Notes: generated by a model not told the origin, from the letters alone. DNA of 64,000 nt from Streptomyces sp. NBRC 110035 (GCF_000829695.1 NZ_BBNN01000018.1:372001-436000); one strand, 5' to 3'; shown: positions 18,657 through 28,875, counted from the first letter of the stretch. Made by a program: numbers and translations.

Positions 18657-19907
18657 TCAGACCGTGGTCCTGGCCGGAGGGGCCGTCGGGTCGGTGGGGG
18701 CCGGGATGGTGGCCGAGAGCTCGTCGCTCACGTGGCCCGCCGGCGGGGTGGCCACCGCGGCCATGGCCGCGGTCACGACGCCGCTCTGCTCCTCGTCCGT
18801 CTCGTCGGTGCCGTTCACGTTGGTGTGGTCGATGACCTCGCGCCGGGAGATCTTCCAGATCGCCGCGCTGGATCCGACCAGGAAGACGGCGACGAGGGCG
18901 GTGCCCCAGCTGCCGAAGCCGCAGACCCACTCGGCGATCGCCGCGACCAGGGCCGCCGCCGGCAGCGTCAGACCCCAGGCGACGAACATCCGGGTGGCCG
19001 TCGACCAGCGGACGACACCGCCCTTGCGGCCCAGGCCCGCACCCATCACCGAACCGGAGACCGAGTGCGTGGTGGACAGGGAGAAACCGAGGTGGGAGGA
19101 GGCCAGGATGACGGTCGCGGCGCTCGTCTGGGCGGCGAAGCCCTGCTGCGGCTGGAGGTCGGTCAGGCCCTTGCCCATGGTGCGGATGATGCGCCAGCCG
19201 CCGAGGTAGGTGCCGAGCGCGATGGCGATGCCCGCGGAGAGGATGACCCACATCGGCGGGTCGGAGTCCGGGGCGAGGGTGCCGCCGGCGACCAGGGCCA
19301 GGGTGATGATGCCCATGGTCTTCTGGGCGTCGTTGGTGCCGTGGGCCAGGGAGACCAGGCCGGCCGAGGCGATCTGTCCGGCCCGGTAGCCCTTCTCGGA
19401 GGACTTGCTGTCGGCCGACCGGCGGCCCATGCGGTAGGTCAGCCGGGTCGCGAACATCGCGGCCAGACCGGCGACCAGCGGCGCGGCGATCGCGGGGATC
19501 AGTACCTTGGTGACCAGGACGTCGCCGTGCACCGCGCCGAAGCCCGCCGAGGCGACGGTGGCGCCGATCAGGCCGCCCATCAGGGCGTGCGAGGAACTGG
19601 ACGGCAGACCGACCAGCCAGGTCAGGAGGTTCCAGAGGATCGCGCCGACCAGTGCGGCGAAGATGACCTCGGGACGGATGCCGGCCTCGTCGACGAGGCC
19701 CTTGGAGATCGTGTTGGCGACCTCCACGGAGAGGAAGGCGCCCACCAGGTTGAGTACGGCGGACATGGCCACCGCCACCTTGGGCTTGAGAGCACCGGTC
19801 GAAATGGTCGTCGCCATCGCGTTCGCGGTGTCGTGGAAACCGTTCGTGAAATCGAACGCGAGTGCGGTTACCACCACAATCGCGAGGATCAGCGAGAAGC
19901 TTTCCAT
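18657..19907 (-). CDS. pit: low-affinity inorganic phosphate transporter, PiT family
   Basis: A PiT/PHO-4 family permease (416 aa) with about ten membrane segments that imports metal-phosphate with protons. Both signature repeats are present: GFHDTANAMATTISTGAL near the N-terminus and, after the middle loop, SLAHGTNDAQKTMGI. VGLPSSSSHALMGGLIG and the partner LSTTHSVSGSVMGAG are the conserved hydrophobic repeats. The C-terminal tail is long and hydrophilic. A PHO-box-like direct repeat about 50 bp upstream suggests PhoP control, as described for pitH-type genes in Streptomyces. Confidence 0.93.
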   Translation of the reverse strand: MESFSLILAIVVVTALAFDFTNGFHDTANAMATTISTGALKPKVAVAMSAVLNLVGAFLSVEVANTISKGLVDEAGIRPEVIFAALVGAILWNLLTWLVGLPSSSSHALMGGLIGATVASAGFGAVHGDVLVTKVLIPAIAAPLVAGLAAMFATRLTYRMGRRSADSKSSEKGYRAGQIASAGLVSLAHGTNDAQKTMGIITLALVAGGTLAPDSDPPMWVILSAGIAIALGTYLGGWRIIRTMGKGLTDLQPQQGFAAQTSAATVILASSHLGFSLSTTHSVSGSVMGAGLGRKGGVVRWSTATRMFVAWGLTLPAAALVAAIAEWVCGFGSWGTALVAVFLVGSSAAIWKISRREVIDHTNVNGTDETDEEQSGVVTAAMAAVATPPAGHVSDELSATIPAPTDPTAPPARTTV

Positions 19908-19954
19908 TTACCCAGGCAATCGTTCGAAGTCATTGGCGCGTTGAACGTAGGCAA

Positions 19955-19976
19955 CCTGGATGAACGGAAGATGAAC
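19955..19976 (-). promoter_or_regulatory. PHO box (two 11-bp direct repeats)
   Basis: Reading the minus strand, GTTCATCTTCC is followed at once by GTTCATCCAGG. Both fit the 11-bp direct-repeat unit of Streptomyces PhoP sites (G-T/G-TCAYYY followed by a variable end). The pair lies about 50 bp upstream of the pit start codon. A weaker third unit (TTGCCTACGTT) may follow. PhoP binding is inferred from the pattern. Confidence 0.7.
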
Positions 19977-20124
19977 TGGGATGGGCATTGGGGTGACTGT
20001 GACGAATCCGACGGCTCCATAGCCGGCCGGAGGCGGTTGCGGACGGGCAGTCGGGGGCGGGGGGACGGCCGGGGGCAGAAGGCGTGCCGTTGAAGAGATT
20101 CCGGTCACCCGGCAGGATCACGGC

Positions 20125-20826
20125 ATGGCTGAGCGACAGGTCGACCGACGGGGCGCGGGGAAGCGGCGGGGGCGGCAGGCGAGCGACGAGGAGGCCCGCG
20201 CCTGGACCGTCCTCGTCGGGGCGGCCCGCAGGACCGTCGCGGACGGGCTCGTCGTCGGGACCTCCGGCAACGTCTCCCTGCGGGTGGGGGAGACCGTGCT
20301 GGTCACCCCCTCCGGCGTGCCCTACGACCGGCTGACGCCGGACGACGTCACCGGCGTCGACCTCGCCGGCCGGCAGGTCCTCGGCACCCTGGTCCCGACC
20401 AGCGAGCTGCCCATGCATCTCGCGGTGTACCGCACGACCGGCGCCCGCGCGGTGGTGCACACCCACGCCGTGCACGCGACGGCCGTCTCCACCCTCGTCG
20501 ACGAACTCCCGCCGATCCACTACATGACCGCCGCGCTCGGCGGTCCCGTACGGGTGGCCCCGTACGCGACCTACGGCACCGACGAACTGGCCGAGAACAT
20601 GCTGCGCGCCCTCGAGGACCGCACCGGCTGCCTCCTCCAGAACCACGGCACCGTCACCCACGGCACGACCCTCGACCAGGCCTACGACCGCACCGCCCAG
20701 CTCGAGTGGATGTGCAGGCTCTGGCTGACCGCCTCGTCCGTCCCCGGCCGCTCCCCGAACCTCCTGTCGGCCGACCGGCTCGCAGAGGTCACGAACCGCC
20801 TGCAGAGCTACGGCCAGTACGGCTGA
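20125..20826 (+). CDS. class II aldolase/adducin family protein (L-fuculose-phosphate aldolase-like)
   Basis: A zinc-dependent class II aldolase-fold protein (233 aa). After a basic N-terminus, GLVVGTSGNVSLR binds the phosphate and LVTPSGVPYDRL follows. The zinc site includes VVHTHAVHATAVS, and a third histidine lies in LLQNHGTVTHG. Length suits FucA-like aldolases. Physiological substrate is unknown and no sugar genes adjoin it. It is divergent from pit, so the 19.9-20.1 kb gap holds promoters for both. Confidence 0.85.
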   Translation: MAERQVDRRGAGKRRGRQASDEEARAWTVLVGAARRTVADGLVVGTSGNVSLRVGETVLVTPSGVPYDRLTPDDVTGVDLAGRQVLGTLVPTSELPMHLAVYRTTGARAVVHTHAVHATAVSTLVDELPPIHYMTAALGGPVRVAPYATYGTDELAENMLRALEDRTGCLLQNHGTVTHGTTLDQAYDRTAQLEWMCRLWLTASSVPGRSPNLLSADRLAEVTNRLQSYGQYG

Positions 20827-21287
20827 CCGGCTGGCGCCGGGCGGCGGTGGTGTCGCCCGGACCGGCCGGCCGCCACCGGTGGCGTCTCCCGCGGTGGGGA
20901 GTCCACCGGGTGGGGCGTCCACCGGTCGGGTGGGTGGGTTCCGGTCCTGTCGGCCGGTGGAAGTCCCGGACCGTCCACGGGTTCACGGGTTCCCGGGCAG
21001 TGAGGCCGGACCGGCCGGTGCCGGAGGGCGGTGGTGGTGTCGCCCGGAGCGGCCGGCCGCCACCGGCGACGGCTTCCGGGCGTAGTGTCCGTCGACCGCG
21101 TCGACCGCGTCGACCGCGTCGACCGCGTCGACCGCGTCGACCGCGTGACCGAGCCCTCGGCAGCTCGGCGACCCGGCGTCCGGGCACCCCGGTTGCCGCC
21201 CGGCCCGGTGTCTCGGCGCACCCGGCCGTCCGGTCCCGTGCAACCGCCGGGGTGGCCGGGCGGCCGGTCCGCCGGGACACTGAGTGG
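20827..21287. repeat. non-coding, repeat-rich spacer
   Basis: No gene is recognised in these 461 bp. A 34-bp sequence beginning GGTGGTGTCGCCCGG occurs at 20846-20879 and again at 21033-21066 with one mismatch. Six perfect tandem copies of GTCGACCGC fill 21091-21144. Frames through this stretch give only VDR-type repeats. It separates the aldolase from the hydrolase gene. Confidence 0.85.
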
Positions 21288-22430
21288 GTGCGTACTGTCA
21301 GAGCGACGGCCGCTGCCGTCACCGCCGTGATAGGGGCCTCCGCCGCCGCCGCGGTGGCGGTCGGCAGGCTTGCCAGCGACGCAGCCCTCAAAGCGCCGCC
21401 GGGCAGACCCCTGCCCACCGAGCCCCGGCTCACCGTGCACGGCATCGCCGCCGGACAGGTCACCCTCACCCGGCACCTCGCCGCGCTGCGGCCCGGCCGC
21501 TACGGCCTCGCCGGTGATAGCGCACACGCGGTCGTCGGACCCGTCCTGGACGGCGTTCCGTCCTCCGCCGACACCGTCGTACGCCGGGTCGAACGCGTCG
21601 TACGGGGCACACTCGAGCCCGGCGACCGGGTCTGGTTCACCCCGAACCTCTACGTCGGCGACCCGGGGACCGCCCTGGGCCTGGACCACACCGACGTGGA
21701 CGTCCCCGGCGAACTCGGCCCTCTCCCCGCCTGGTTCGTGCCGGGCGTCCGGGACACCTGGGTGCTGGCGGTGCACGGGCTCGGCACCACCCGGGAACAC
21801 ACCATGAACCTCATGGAGTTCCTGCACCGGCACCACTTCCCGGTGCTCGCCCCCGCCTACCGGGGCGACCGGGGTGCGCCGCGCTCGCCCGACGGCCTCA
21901 GCCACCTCGGCGAGACCGAGTGGCGCGACCTCGACGCGGCGATCAGGTACGCGGTGGACGCCGGTGCCCGGCAGGTCGTCCTGCTCGGCTGGTCCACCGG
22001 CGCGACCATGGCGCTGCGCGCCGCCGCCCGCTCCGGGCTGCGCGACCACGTCGCCGGGCTGGTCCTCGACTCCCCGGTGCTCAGCTGGGAATCGACCCTC
22101 CGGGCCCTCGCCACCGCCCGCCGTACGCCCGGCGCGCTGCTGCCGCTGGCGGTCCGCGCAGCCCAGGGCCGCACCGGCCATCTCGGCCACCACCACGGTG
22201 GTCATCACCCGGGCACCCCGGGGCCGGAGCGCGTCGGCGTTCCCACGCTGATCGTCCACGGCCCCGGCGACACGGTGGCCCCCTGGCTGCCCTCCCGCCG
22301 TCTGGCCGCCACCCAGCCCAACACGGTCACCCTGCACCCGGTCGACAACGCTCCGCACGGCGCGATGTGGAACGCCGACCCGCACGCCTACGAAGAGGCG
22401 CTGCGCCGCTTCCTCACCCCTTTCATGTGA
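21288..22430 (+). CDS. alpha/beta-hydrolase with N-terminal membrane anchor or signal
   Basis: A serine hydrolase of the alpha/beta fold (about 380 aa). The GTG at 21288 was chosen because it starts a hydrophobic Ala-rich N-terminus (AAAVTAVIGASAAAAVAVG) typical of an export signal or anchor; the frame remains open upstream only through repeat DNA. WVLAVHGLGTTREH holds the oxyanion region and VLLGWSTGATMAL the nucleophile Ser (GWSTG). Likely acid and base residues are in the Asp of HGPGDTVAPW and the His of VDNAPHGAMWN. Substrate is unknown. A His-rich patch (GHHHGGHH) lies near residue 300. Confidence 0.8.
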   Translation: MRTVRATAAAVTAVIGASAAAAVAVGRLASDAALKAPPGRPLPTEPRLTVHGIAAGQVTLTRHLAALRPGRYGLAGDSAHAVVGPVLDGVPSSADTVVRRVERVVRGTLEPGDRVWFTPNLYVGDPGTALGLDHTDVDVPGELGPLPAWFVPGVRDTWVLAVHGLGTTREHTMNLMEFLHRHHFPVLAPAYRGDRGAPRSPDGLSHLGETEWRDLDAAIRYAVDAGARQVVLLGWSTGATMALRAAARSGLRDHVAGLVLDSPVLSWESTLRALATARRTPGALLPLAVRAAQGRTGHLGHHHGGHHPGTPGPERVGVPTLIVHGPGDTVAPWLPSRRLAATQPNTVTLHPVDNAPHGAMWNADPHAYEEALRRFLTPFM

Positions 22431-22728
22431 CCGCCGCGCACCGCGCCGGCCACCCCGGCGCCGGCCCGCGGGACGGCCGTGGCCGCCGCTCCCGCGGGCC
22501 ACCGCCGGGATTCCGCTCCGCGGCGTGTCCCCGGCCTCTCCCGGCCCGTTTCCCTCCTCCGACCGCCCGTGCGCCCCGGTGCGTCGGCCTTCCCCTTCGC
22601 CGCGTATGACATTCCGTTTGGGTTTTCGGACCGTCAACCGCGAGACTGCACCCGTGACGTCCCGTATCCCGCGCGACTCCAGACTTCGACTTGTCCGCCC
22701 GCGACCCCTGGCCGCCGCCCCCAGGGCG

Positions 22729-24123
22729 ATGAACCAGCAACGCTCGCGCCGCCCCGCGCCACGCCCGCCGGAAGGCACACCGGCCCCTGCGGAGCTGGCC
22801 CGCATGGCGCGCTCCGGTCTGGCCGGTGCCGCCCGCGTCGCCCGCTGGGCCGACGCGGCCCTGGGCCCCGGCCGGGGCAGCGCCACCGCCGCCGGCCAGG
22901 CCATCCTCTCCGACGCGACCGCCGAATGGGCGGCCGACGAGTTGGGCCTGACCCCGGCTCAGGTCCGCGCCGACTGGGACACGGCCCGGCTCGCCGGCCT
23001 GGTCGAGGTGCACGGCGACACCGCCCGTCCCGGCTGGCGGCTGCGCGCCTGGAACCGCGACGACAGCGCCGTGCTGCGTGGCTGGGTCGCTCTGTTCGAC
23101 GCCTGGTCGCTCGCCCACCCGGAGCCCGAGGGCCATGAGCCCGCCGCCGTGAGCGAGGTCGTCTCGGCCATGCCGCAGGTGCTCTCCTTCCTCCAGCTGT
23201 CGGCCGGCCCGGTTCCCGTCCCGCAGCTTCTCGACCTCCTGCAGCAGCGGGTCACCGAACTGCGTACGGAACGCTGCGAGGTCGACTACGGGCCCCGCTC
23301 CTCCGGCCCCGCCCACCCCGAGCCGTCGCCCGAGCCCCGGCTCGGACCGGCGGCGCCCGCCCTCGCGCCCGCCTCCGCCCCCACCGGGCCGGGTGCCGAC
23401 GCCGCCGCGCTTGCCCCGCTCCTCGACTGGGCCCTGCGCGCCCTCGCCGCCGTGGGCGCTCTCACCTACGGCGAGGGACAGGCCACCCTCACCCCGCTCG
23501 GCAGCTGGGCGGTGTGGGTCAAGCTGGAGCAGATCTGCGTCGCCGCCCAGAGCCCCGCCGGAAACATCGAGCAGGGTGCCGAGGACATGCTCCGCGGCTG
23601 CGCCCAGCTGCGTCCCAACGCCGCCCGCGCCGAGTACCGCGCCTGGCTCGCCGCCCGGCCGGTGGGCAGCGCCGTCACCGAGCTGCTCGACGCCGCCCGC
23701 GGTGAGGACGCCCTGCTGCGCGGCCTCGCCTTCGAGGCGCTGCGGGTCGTCGGTGCCCCCGCCGAACCCGAGGTCCGCGCCGTCCACGACGAGCCGACCC
23801 TGCGGCCCTACGCCCTGCTGTGGCTCGCCGAGCACGACGGCGCCGACCCCGAGGAGGCCCACGAGGTCCTCACCCGGTCGGAGGCCACCTGGCTGTGGGT
23901 GGACACCGCCGCGGCGGTCGCCGACCACGGGGAGGCTCCGCTGCTGGTACGGCATCTGGAGTCCGCGGTCCAGCCCACGGTCCCCGCGCTGCTGAACGAG
24001 GTGCGTGCCGTCGGACACCCGCGCACCGTCCAGGTCCTGGTCGCCCTGGCCGCCGCGCACCCCGATCCGGCCCTGGCCAAGGCCGTCCGCCGGGCCGCCT
24101 TCCAGGTGCACACCGGAAGCTGA
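22729..24123 (+). CDS. conserved actinobacterial protein with C-terminal helical repeats
   Basis: I do not recognise a function. The protein is about 464 aa, Ala/Leu/Glu-rich and soluble, with no signal peptide. From about residue 290 the sequence suggests HEAT-like helical pairs (for example LRPYALLWLAEHDGADPEEAHEVL). The start is uncertain: the frame is open from 22525, but third-position GC is clearly low between 22606 and about 22728, so I place the start at ATG 22729. ATG 22606 and GTG 22654 are alternatives. It faces the VOC gene, with a strong hairpin between them. Confidence 0.7.
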   Translation: MNQQRSRRPAPRPPEGTPAPAELARMARSGLAGAARVARWADAALGPGRGSATAAGQAILSDATAEWAADELGLTPAQVRADWDTARLAGLVEVHGDTARPGWRLRAWNRDDSAVLRGWVALFDAWSLAHPEPEGHEPAAVSEVVSAMPQVLSFLQLSAGPVPVPQLLDLLQQRVTELRTERCEVDYGPRSSGPAHPEPSPEPRLGPAAPALAPASAPTGPGADAAALAPLLDWALRALAAVGALTYGEGQATLTPLGSWAVWVKLEQICVAAQSPAGNIEQGAEDMLRGCAQLRPNAARAEYRAWLAARPVGSAVTELLDAARGEDALLRGLAFEALRVVGAPAEPEVRAVHDEPTLRPYALLWLAEHDGADPEEAHEVLTRSEATWLWVDTAAAVADHGEAPLLVRHLESAVQPTVPALLNEVRAVGHPRTVQVLVALAAAHPDPALAKAVRRAAFQVHTGS

Positions 24124-24138
24124 CACCGGCACCCCGCG

Positions 24139-24174
24139 CGTCCCGCAGGACCGCCCGCGCGGTCCTGCGGGACG
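24139..24174. terminator. bidirectional terminator hairpin
   Basis: CGTCCCGCAGGACCGC pairs perfectly with GCGGTCCTGCGGGACG over a 4-nt loop (16-bp stem). It sits between two convergent genes, 15 bp after the stop of the plus-strand gene, and so probably ends transcription from both sides. Confidence 0.85.
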
Positions 24175-24234
24175 TCGGCCGTCCCGACGCTCCCCGCCCC
24201 TCGGCGCGGCCCTCGCCCGCGCAGCCCTCCCCGC

Positions 24235-24648
24235 TCACGCCCCCGTCTCGGGCGCGTACGTGCCGAAGCTCCAGATGGTGCCCTCGATGTCGCGGGCCAT
24301 GTAGTCCCGCGAGCCGTAGTCCTGGTCCGTCGGGGGCATCAGGATCTCCGCGCCCTGCTCCACCGCCCGGCGGTGATGCGCGTCCACGTCGTCCACGACG
24401 ACGTAGACCCCGACCGGGCCCGAGCCCTCCATCGCCTTGTCGAACGCGCTGCCGGTGCCCTTGGAGCCCAGCATCACCGCGCCGTTGCCCTGCACCAGTT
24501 CGGCGTGGGCCACACCGCCGCCCTCGTCCTCGTACACCGACAGTTCGGTGAACCCGAAGGCCTCGGTGAGCTGCCGGATCGCCGCCTTCGCGTCCGCGTA
24601 CAGCAGGGTCGGAAAGACGCTCGGACGCCCGTCGCCCGTGCCTGCCAT
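24235..24648 (-). CDS. VOC (glyoxalase/bleomycin-resistance-like) superfamily protein
   Basis: A 137-aa single-domain VOC protein. FPTLLYADAKAAIRQLTEAFGF is the N-terminal beta-alpha unit, GVYVVVDDVDAHHRRAVEQGA the second half, and DPEGTIWSFGTY-like sequence (here IEGTIWSFGTY) ends the domain. The expected metal ligands are incompletely conserved, so it may not be an enzyme. The ATG at 24648 has an AAGGGGTG ribosome-binding site at good spacing; in-frame starts at 24654 and further upstream exist. Function is unknown. Confidence 0.8.
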   Translation of the reverse strand: MAGTGDGRPSVFPTLLYADAKAAIRQLTEAFGFTELSVYEDEGGGVAHAELVQGNGAVMLGSKGTGSAFDKAMEGSGPVGVYVVVDDVDAHHRRAVEQGAEILMPPTDQDYGSRDYMARDIEGTIWSFGTYAPETGA

Positions 24649-24808
24649 GGGCATCACCCCTTGTGTCCCACAACCGGACAATCACCGGAAGATCGCCAGA
24701 AATTCGACCTGCCGCCCAGTCTGGCACCCCCCCACCGACAACGCCCCGGCCCGGCGGGCCGCCCGCACCGCACATCCGCGCGCCGGAAAAGAGGTTGCGC
24801 GGCCCCGT

Positions 24809-24814
24809 TAGAAT
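24809..24814 (+). promoter_or_regulatory. candidate -10 element for the ABC-F transcript
   Basis: TAGAAT lies 7 bases before an ATG at 24822, so a transcript starting from this -10 would begin at or next to that ATG and be leaderless. No convincing -35 hexamer is seen at 16-18 bp spacing, which is common in streptomycete promoters. Confidence 0.45.
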
Positions 24815-24821
24815 GGCTCCC

Positions 24822-24845
24822 ATGGCCATTCTCCTCGCGCATTAG
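24822..24845 (+). CDS. putative 7-codon leader peptide MAILLAH upstream of the ABC-F gene
   Basis: ATG at 24822 opens a seven-codon frame (MAILLAH) ending at TAG 24843-24845. It begins just after a TAGAAT box, so it could be translated from a leaderless mRNA. The ABC-F GTG start lies 54 bp further on. Short leader peptides that sense stalled ribosomes precede some antibiotic-responsive ABC-F genes, so a regulatory role is possible. The length is short enough to be chance. Confidence 0.35.
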   Translation: MAILLAH

Positions 24846-24899
24846 ACGGCGGGAACGCCCTCAGCCGCCCACCGCCACCCAACGCCCTGGAGCCTGTCC

Positions 24900-26498
<1,599 letters not shown>

Positions 26499-26557
26499 GC
26501 GGTTCCCGGGCCGCCGGGCCCCGGTGGGGACCGGTCGTCGGCGTGATTCACCGCGTA

Positions 26558-26584
26558 TGGATCATTCGGCCCATCGGTGATCCA
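26558..26584. repeat. short dyad downstream of ABC-F gene
   Basis: TGGATCA and TGATCCA form a 7-bp perfect inverted repeat with a 13-bp spacer. It lies within 100 bp after the ABC-F stop and could be a weak terminator or a binding site. Confidence 0.35.
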
Positions 26585-26630
26585 TCATTCGTGTGAGATC
26601 TCCTCGTACCCAGGTGTGTCCTGCACCGAT

Positions 26631-26671
26631 GTCGTGGCCGAGTCCCTGATCGTCCGGGGCTCGGCCACGAC
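26631..26671. terminator. 16-bp-stem hairpin
   Basis: GTCGTGGCCGAGTCCC pairs with GGGGCTCGGCCACGAC through a 9-nt loop; the only imperfection is one T-G wobble. No T-tract follows, as is usual in streptomycetes. It is about 130 bp after the ABC-F stop and is its most likely terminator. The rest of the 26499-26869 gap holds the promoter region of the next gene and a GGAAT-N5-ATTCC dyad near 26733. Confidence 0.75.
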
Positions 26672-26869
26672 ACCGTTCTGACCTGGCACTTCACTGCGGA
26701 ACCCGTCCGGTGGTGTGCGCGGCACCCCGTGGAATACGTCATTCCGTATGTGGGGATGTGCTCCTGTCGTCACCACCTTGTCGCACGGGCCTTGCCGAAT
26801 GGGTGGCCATCGGGCCCCAGAGGGGTGATCATGAGGGGACCAGAGCGCACTTCCCATGAGGAGGCACGG

Positions 26870-27091
26870 GTGGCCGAGACTCTGAAGAAGGGCAGCCGGG
26901 TGACCGGCGCCGCGCGCGACAAGCTCGCGGCAGACCTGAAGAAGAAGTACGACGCCGGTGCGAGCATCCGGGCGTTGGCCGAGGAGACCGGCCGCTCGTA
27001 TGGCTTTGTGCACCGCATGCTCAGTGAGTCGGGTGTCACGCTCCGAGGGCGTGGCGGGGCGACCCGGGGCAAGAAGGCCGCTTCGGCCTGA
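26870..27091 (+). CDS. small helix-turn-helix DNA-binding protein
   Basis: A 73-aa basic protein. After KLAADLKKKYD, the stretch ASIRALAEETGRSYGFVHRMLSESG is a clear helix-turn-helix of the resolvase/Lsr2-C-terminus type. The tail RGRGGATRGKKA is Gly/Arg/Lys-rich and could contact DNA nonspecifically. The GTG at 26870 follows a GAGGAGG site at ideal spacing; an in-frame ATG at 26831 would add 13 residues. It stands alone between terminators. It is likely a small nucleoid or regulatory factor; targets are unknown. Confidence 0.82.
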   Translation: MAETLKKGSRVTGAARDKLAADLKKKYDAGASIRALAEETGRSYGFVHRMLSESGVTLRGRGGATRGKKAASA

Positions 27092-27239
27092 CCCTCCGGG
27101 CGCCCGCGACCCGAGGTGGCCACCCGGTCGGCCGACCGGCCGGGCGGGTGGTTACTGTGCAGTCACTTAGCTGTGCCGCAGGGCGGGCCCGGTCCCGCCG
27201 TACGGCACGGAGGACGACCGCACCCATCGGAGGCGCTCC

Positions 27240-28043
27240 ATGGCTTCGCCCGCCCAGGACCTTGGTCCCGTACTCGACAAGGACGGCGTACGGCTCACCG
27301 TCGACGACGCGATCGCCACGGTGACGCTGACCAACCCGGCCAAGCGCAACGCGCAGAGCCCCGCTCTGTGGCGTGCGCTGACCGAGGCGGGCCGGCTGCT
27401 GCCGGGCTCCGTGCGTGTCGTGGTGCTCCGTGGCGAGGGCAAGTCCTTCTCCGCCGGGCTCGACCGCCAGATGCTCACCCCCGAGGGAATCGAGGGCGAC
27501 CCGTCGTTCGTCGAGATGGCGCGCGGCAGTGAGGCCGATCTCGACGCGACCATCGCCTCCTACCAGGAGGCGTTCACCTGGTGGCGGCGCAGCGACATCG
27601 TGTCCGTCGCGGCCGTGCAGGGGCATGCCATCGGGGCCGGTTTCCAGCTGGCCCTCGCCTGCGACCTGCGGGTCGTCGCCGACGACGTCCAGTTCGCCAT
27701 GCGCGAGACCGGTCTGGGGCTGGTCCCGGACCTGACCGGCACGCATCCGCTGGTCGGGCTCGTCGGGTACGCCCGCGCGCTGGAGATCTGCGTGACCGGG
27801 CGGTTCGTCACCGCCGAGGAGGCCGTGCACACCGGACTCGCCAACATCGCCGTGCCCGGCGGCGAACTGGACGCGGCGGTACGGGACCTCGCGGCGGCAC
27901 TGCTCGCCGCGCCCCGGGACGCCGTGATCGAGACGAAGGCGCTGCTGAGCGGTGCCACGGGGCGTACGTACGAGGAGCAGCGGGCCGCCGAGCGCGCGGC
28001 CCAGGGCCGCCGACTGCGGGACCTGGCCGGTCTCGGCGAATGA
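27240..28043 (+). CDS. enoyl-CoA hydratase/isomerase family protein
   Basis: A crotonase-fold protein (267 aa). The oxyanion-hole segments are visible as KSFSAGLDRQML and GHAIGAGFQLALACDLRV. The latter half has FAMRETGLGLVPDLTGTHPL, where the Glu of RETGLGL corresponds to a catalytic position in hydratases. Length is typical. The ATG start fits the family N-terminus. No beta-oxidation partners adjoin it, so the substrate is unknown. It converges with the following minus-strand gene. Confidence 0.88.
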   Translation: MASPAQDLGPVLDKDGVRLTVDDAIATVTLTNPAKRNAQSPALWRALTEAGRLLPGSVRVVVLRGEGKSFSAGLDRQMLTPEGIEGDPSFVEMARGSEADLDATIASYQEAFTWWRRSDIVSVAAVQGHAIGAGFQLALACDLRVVADDVQFAMRETGLGLVPDLTGTHPLVGLVGYARALEICVTGRFVTAEEAVHTGLANIAVPGGELDAAVRDLAAALLAAPRDAVIETKALLSGATGRTYEEQRAAERAAQGRRLRDLAGLGE

Positions 28044-28051
28044 GCAGCCCG

Positions 28052-28071
28052 TGACGCTCCGACGAGCGTCA
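28052..28071. terminator. hairpin between convergent genes
   Basis: TGACGCTC-CGAC-GAGCGTCA is a perfect 8-bp stem with a 4-nt loop in the 25-bp gap between convergent genes. It includes the stop codon of the minus-strand gene. Confidence 0.6.
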
Positions 28072-28875
28072 GTCGACCGCCGTGACCAGGACCGTCACCG
28101 TCGGGTGATCCTGCAGGGCGGCCGACACCGCCGAGCGGACCGCGCGGGCCACGTCCAGCGCCCGGTGGTCCGCTCCGACGGCGAGGTCCACGCGCGCGTG
28201 CCGGCCGGCCAGGGAGACGATGCCGGGCGCCTGCGGTGACGACGCCAGGTGCACCGCGCGGCCGAGCACGTCCGTCAGCCGGGAGACCCCCGGCACGGCG
28301 AGCGCGGCAGCGGCGACCCGGCCCTCGTCGGACCCACCGGCACCCGGGGCATCGGAAGGGGCACCGGTTCTGTCCTCGCGCGGAGCACCGGCCGGTCCGG
28401 TGGACGGTGCGGCTGCCGCTCCGTCAGCCGTGTCCTCCGCCCCGCCCTCCGTCGCAGGGCCCGCCGTCCCGGCCTCCGCGTCCAGCAACCCGGTCACCCG
28501 CAGGTCGACCTCCGTCACCACCAGTCCGATCCGCTCCGCCGCGGCCCGCGCCAACGCCGTCCGCAGCCGGTCCGCGGTCGCCGGCAGAGGCTGTGCCGCC
28601 GTGGCCGCGAACCGGGCCGTCACGTGCAGCGGGCCCGGCGGCAGGGCGCTGGGCGGAGGCGGCACCACCGGCTCACCGGCGTCCTGTGAAGCGGCGAGCG
28701 CGATCCGCAGACCGTCCAGGCGCACGTTCGGCTCGGCCCGCGCCACCGCGTGCCGCAGAACCTCCCCGGCGGCCCTCTCGGAGATCCACGCGCCGTCCCG
28801 CGGCCCGCCCAGCGGCAGAAGCCTGCCCAGCCCCAACCGCTGCCGCACCGCCCGAGTCCATTCGTCCGCCGTCAT
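28069..28875 (-). CDS. two-half Asp23/Gls24-like protein divergent from the Asp23-AmaP cluster
   Basis: A 268-aa soluble protein with no signal peptide, of a type sometimes labelled nucleopolyhedrovirus P10 family in actinobacterial genomes. The N-terminal half (WISERAAGEVLRHAV onward) and the C-terminal half (RVAAAALAVPGVSRLTDVLG onward) each resemble an Asp23/Gls24 beta-alpha unit. An Ala/Gly/Pro/Thr-rich disordered linker at about residues 135-190 joins them. It is divergently transcribed from the Asp23 genes next door, suggesting a shared function at the cell envelope. No biochemical role is known to me. Confidence 0.7.
   Translation of the reverse strand: MTADEWTRAVRQRLGLGRLLPLGGPRDGAWISERAAGEVLRHAVARAEPNVRLDGLRIALAASQDAGEPVVPPPPSALPPGPLHVTARFAATAAQPLPATADRLRTALARAAAERIGLVVTEVDLRVTGLLDAEAGTAGPATEGGAEDTADGAAAAPSTGPAGAPREDRTGAPSDAPGAGGSDEGRVAAAALAVPGVSRLTDVLGRAVHLASSPQAPGIVSLAGRHARVDLAVGADHRALDVARAVRSAVSAALQDHPTVTVLVTAVD

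Noticed and set aside
20706..21287. Long plus-strand open frame extending the hydrolase upstream by about 190 codons
   Set aside because: It runs through the end of the aldolase gene and repeat DNA (VDR repeats) with no homology; the hydrophobic N-terminus of the hydrolase begins at GTG 21288.
22606..22728. Upstream extension of the helical-repeat protein to ATG 22606 or GTG 22654
   Set aside because: Third-position GC is clearly lower than in the rest of the gene, suggesting promoter or leader DNA, although it cannot be excluded.
26585..27013. Minus-strand frame of 142 codons opposite the small HTH gene
   Set aside because: It is antisense to the HTH gene and the terminator hairpin, and lacks homology.
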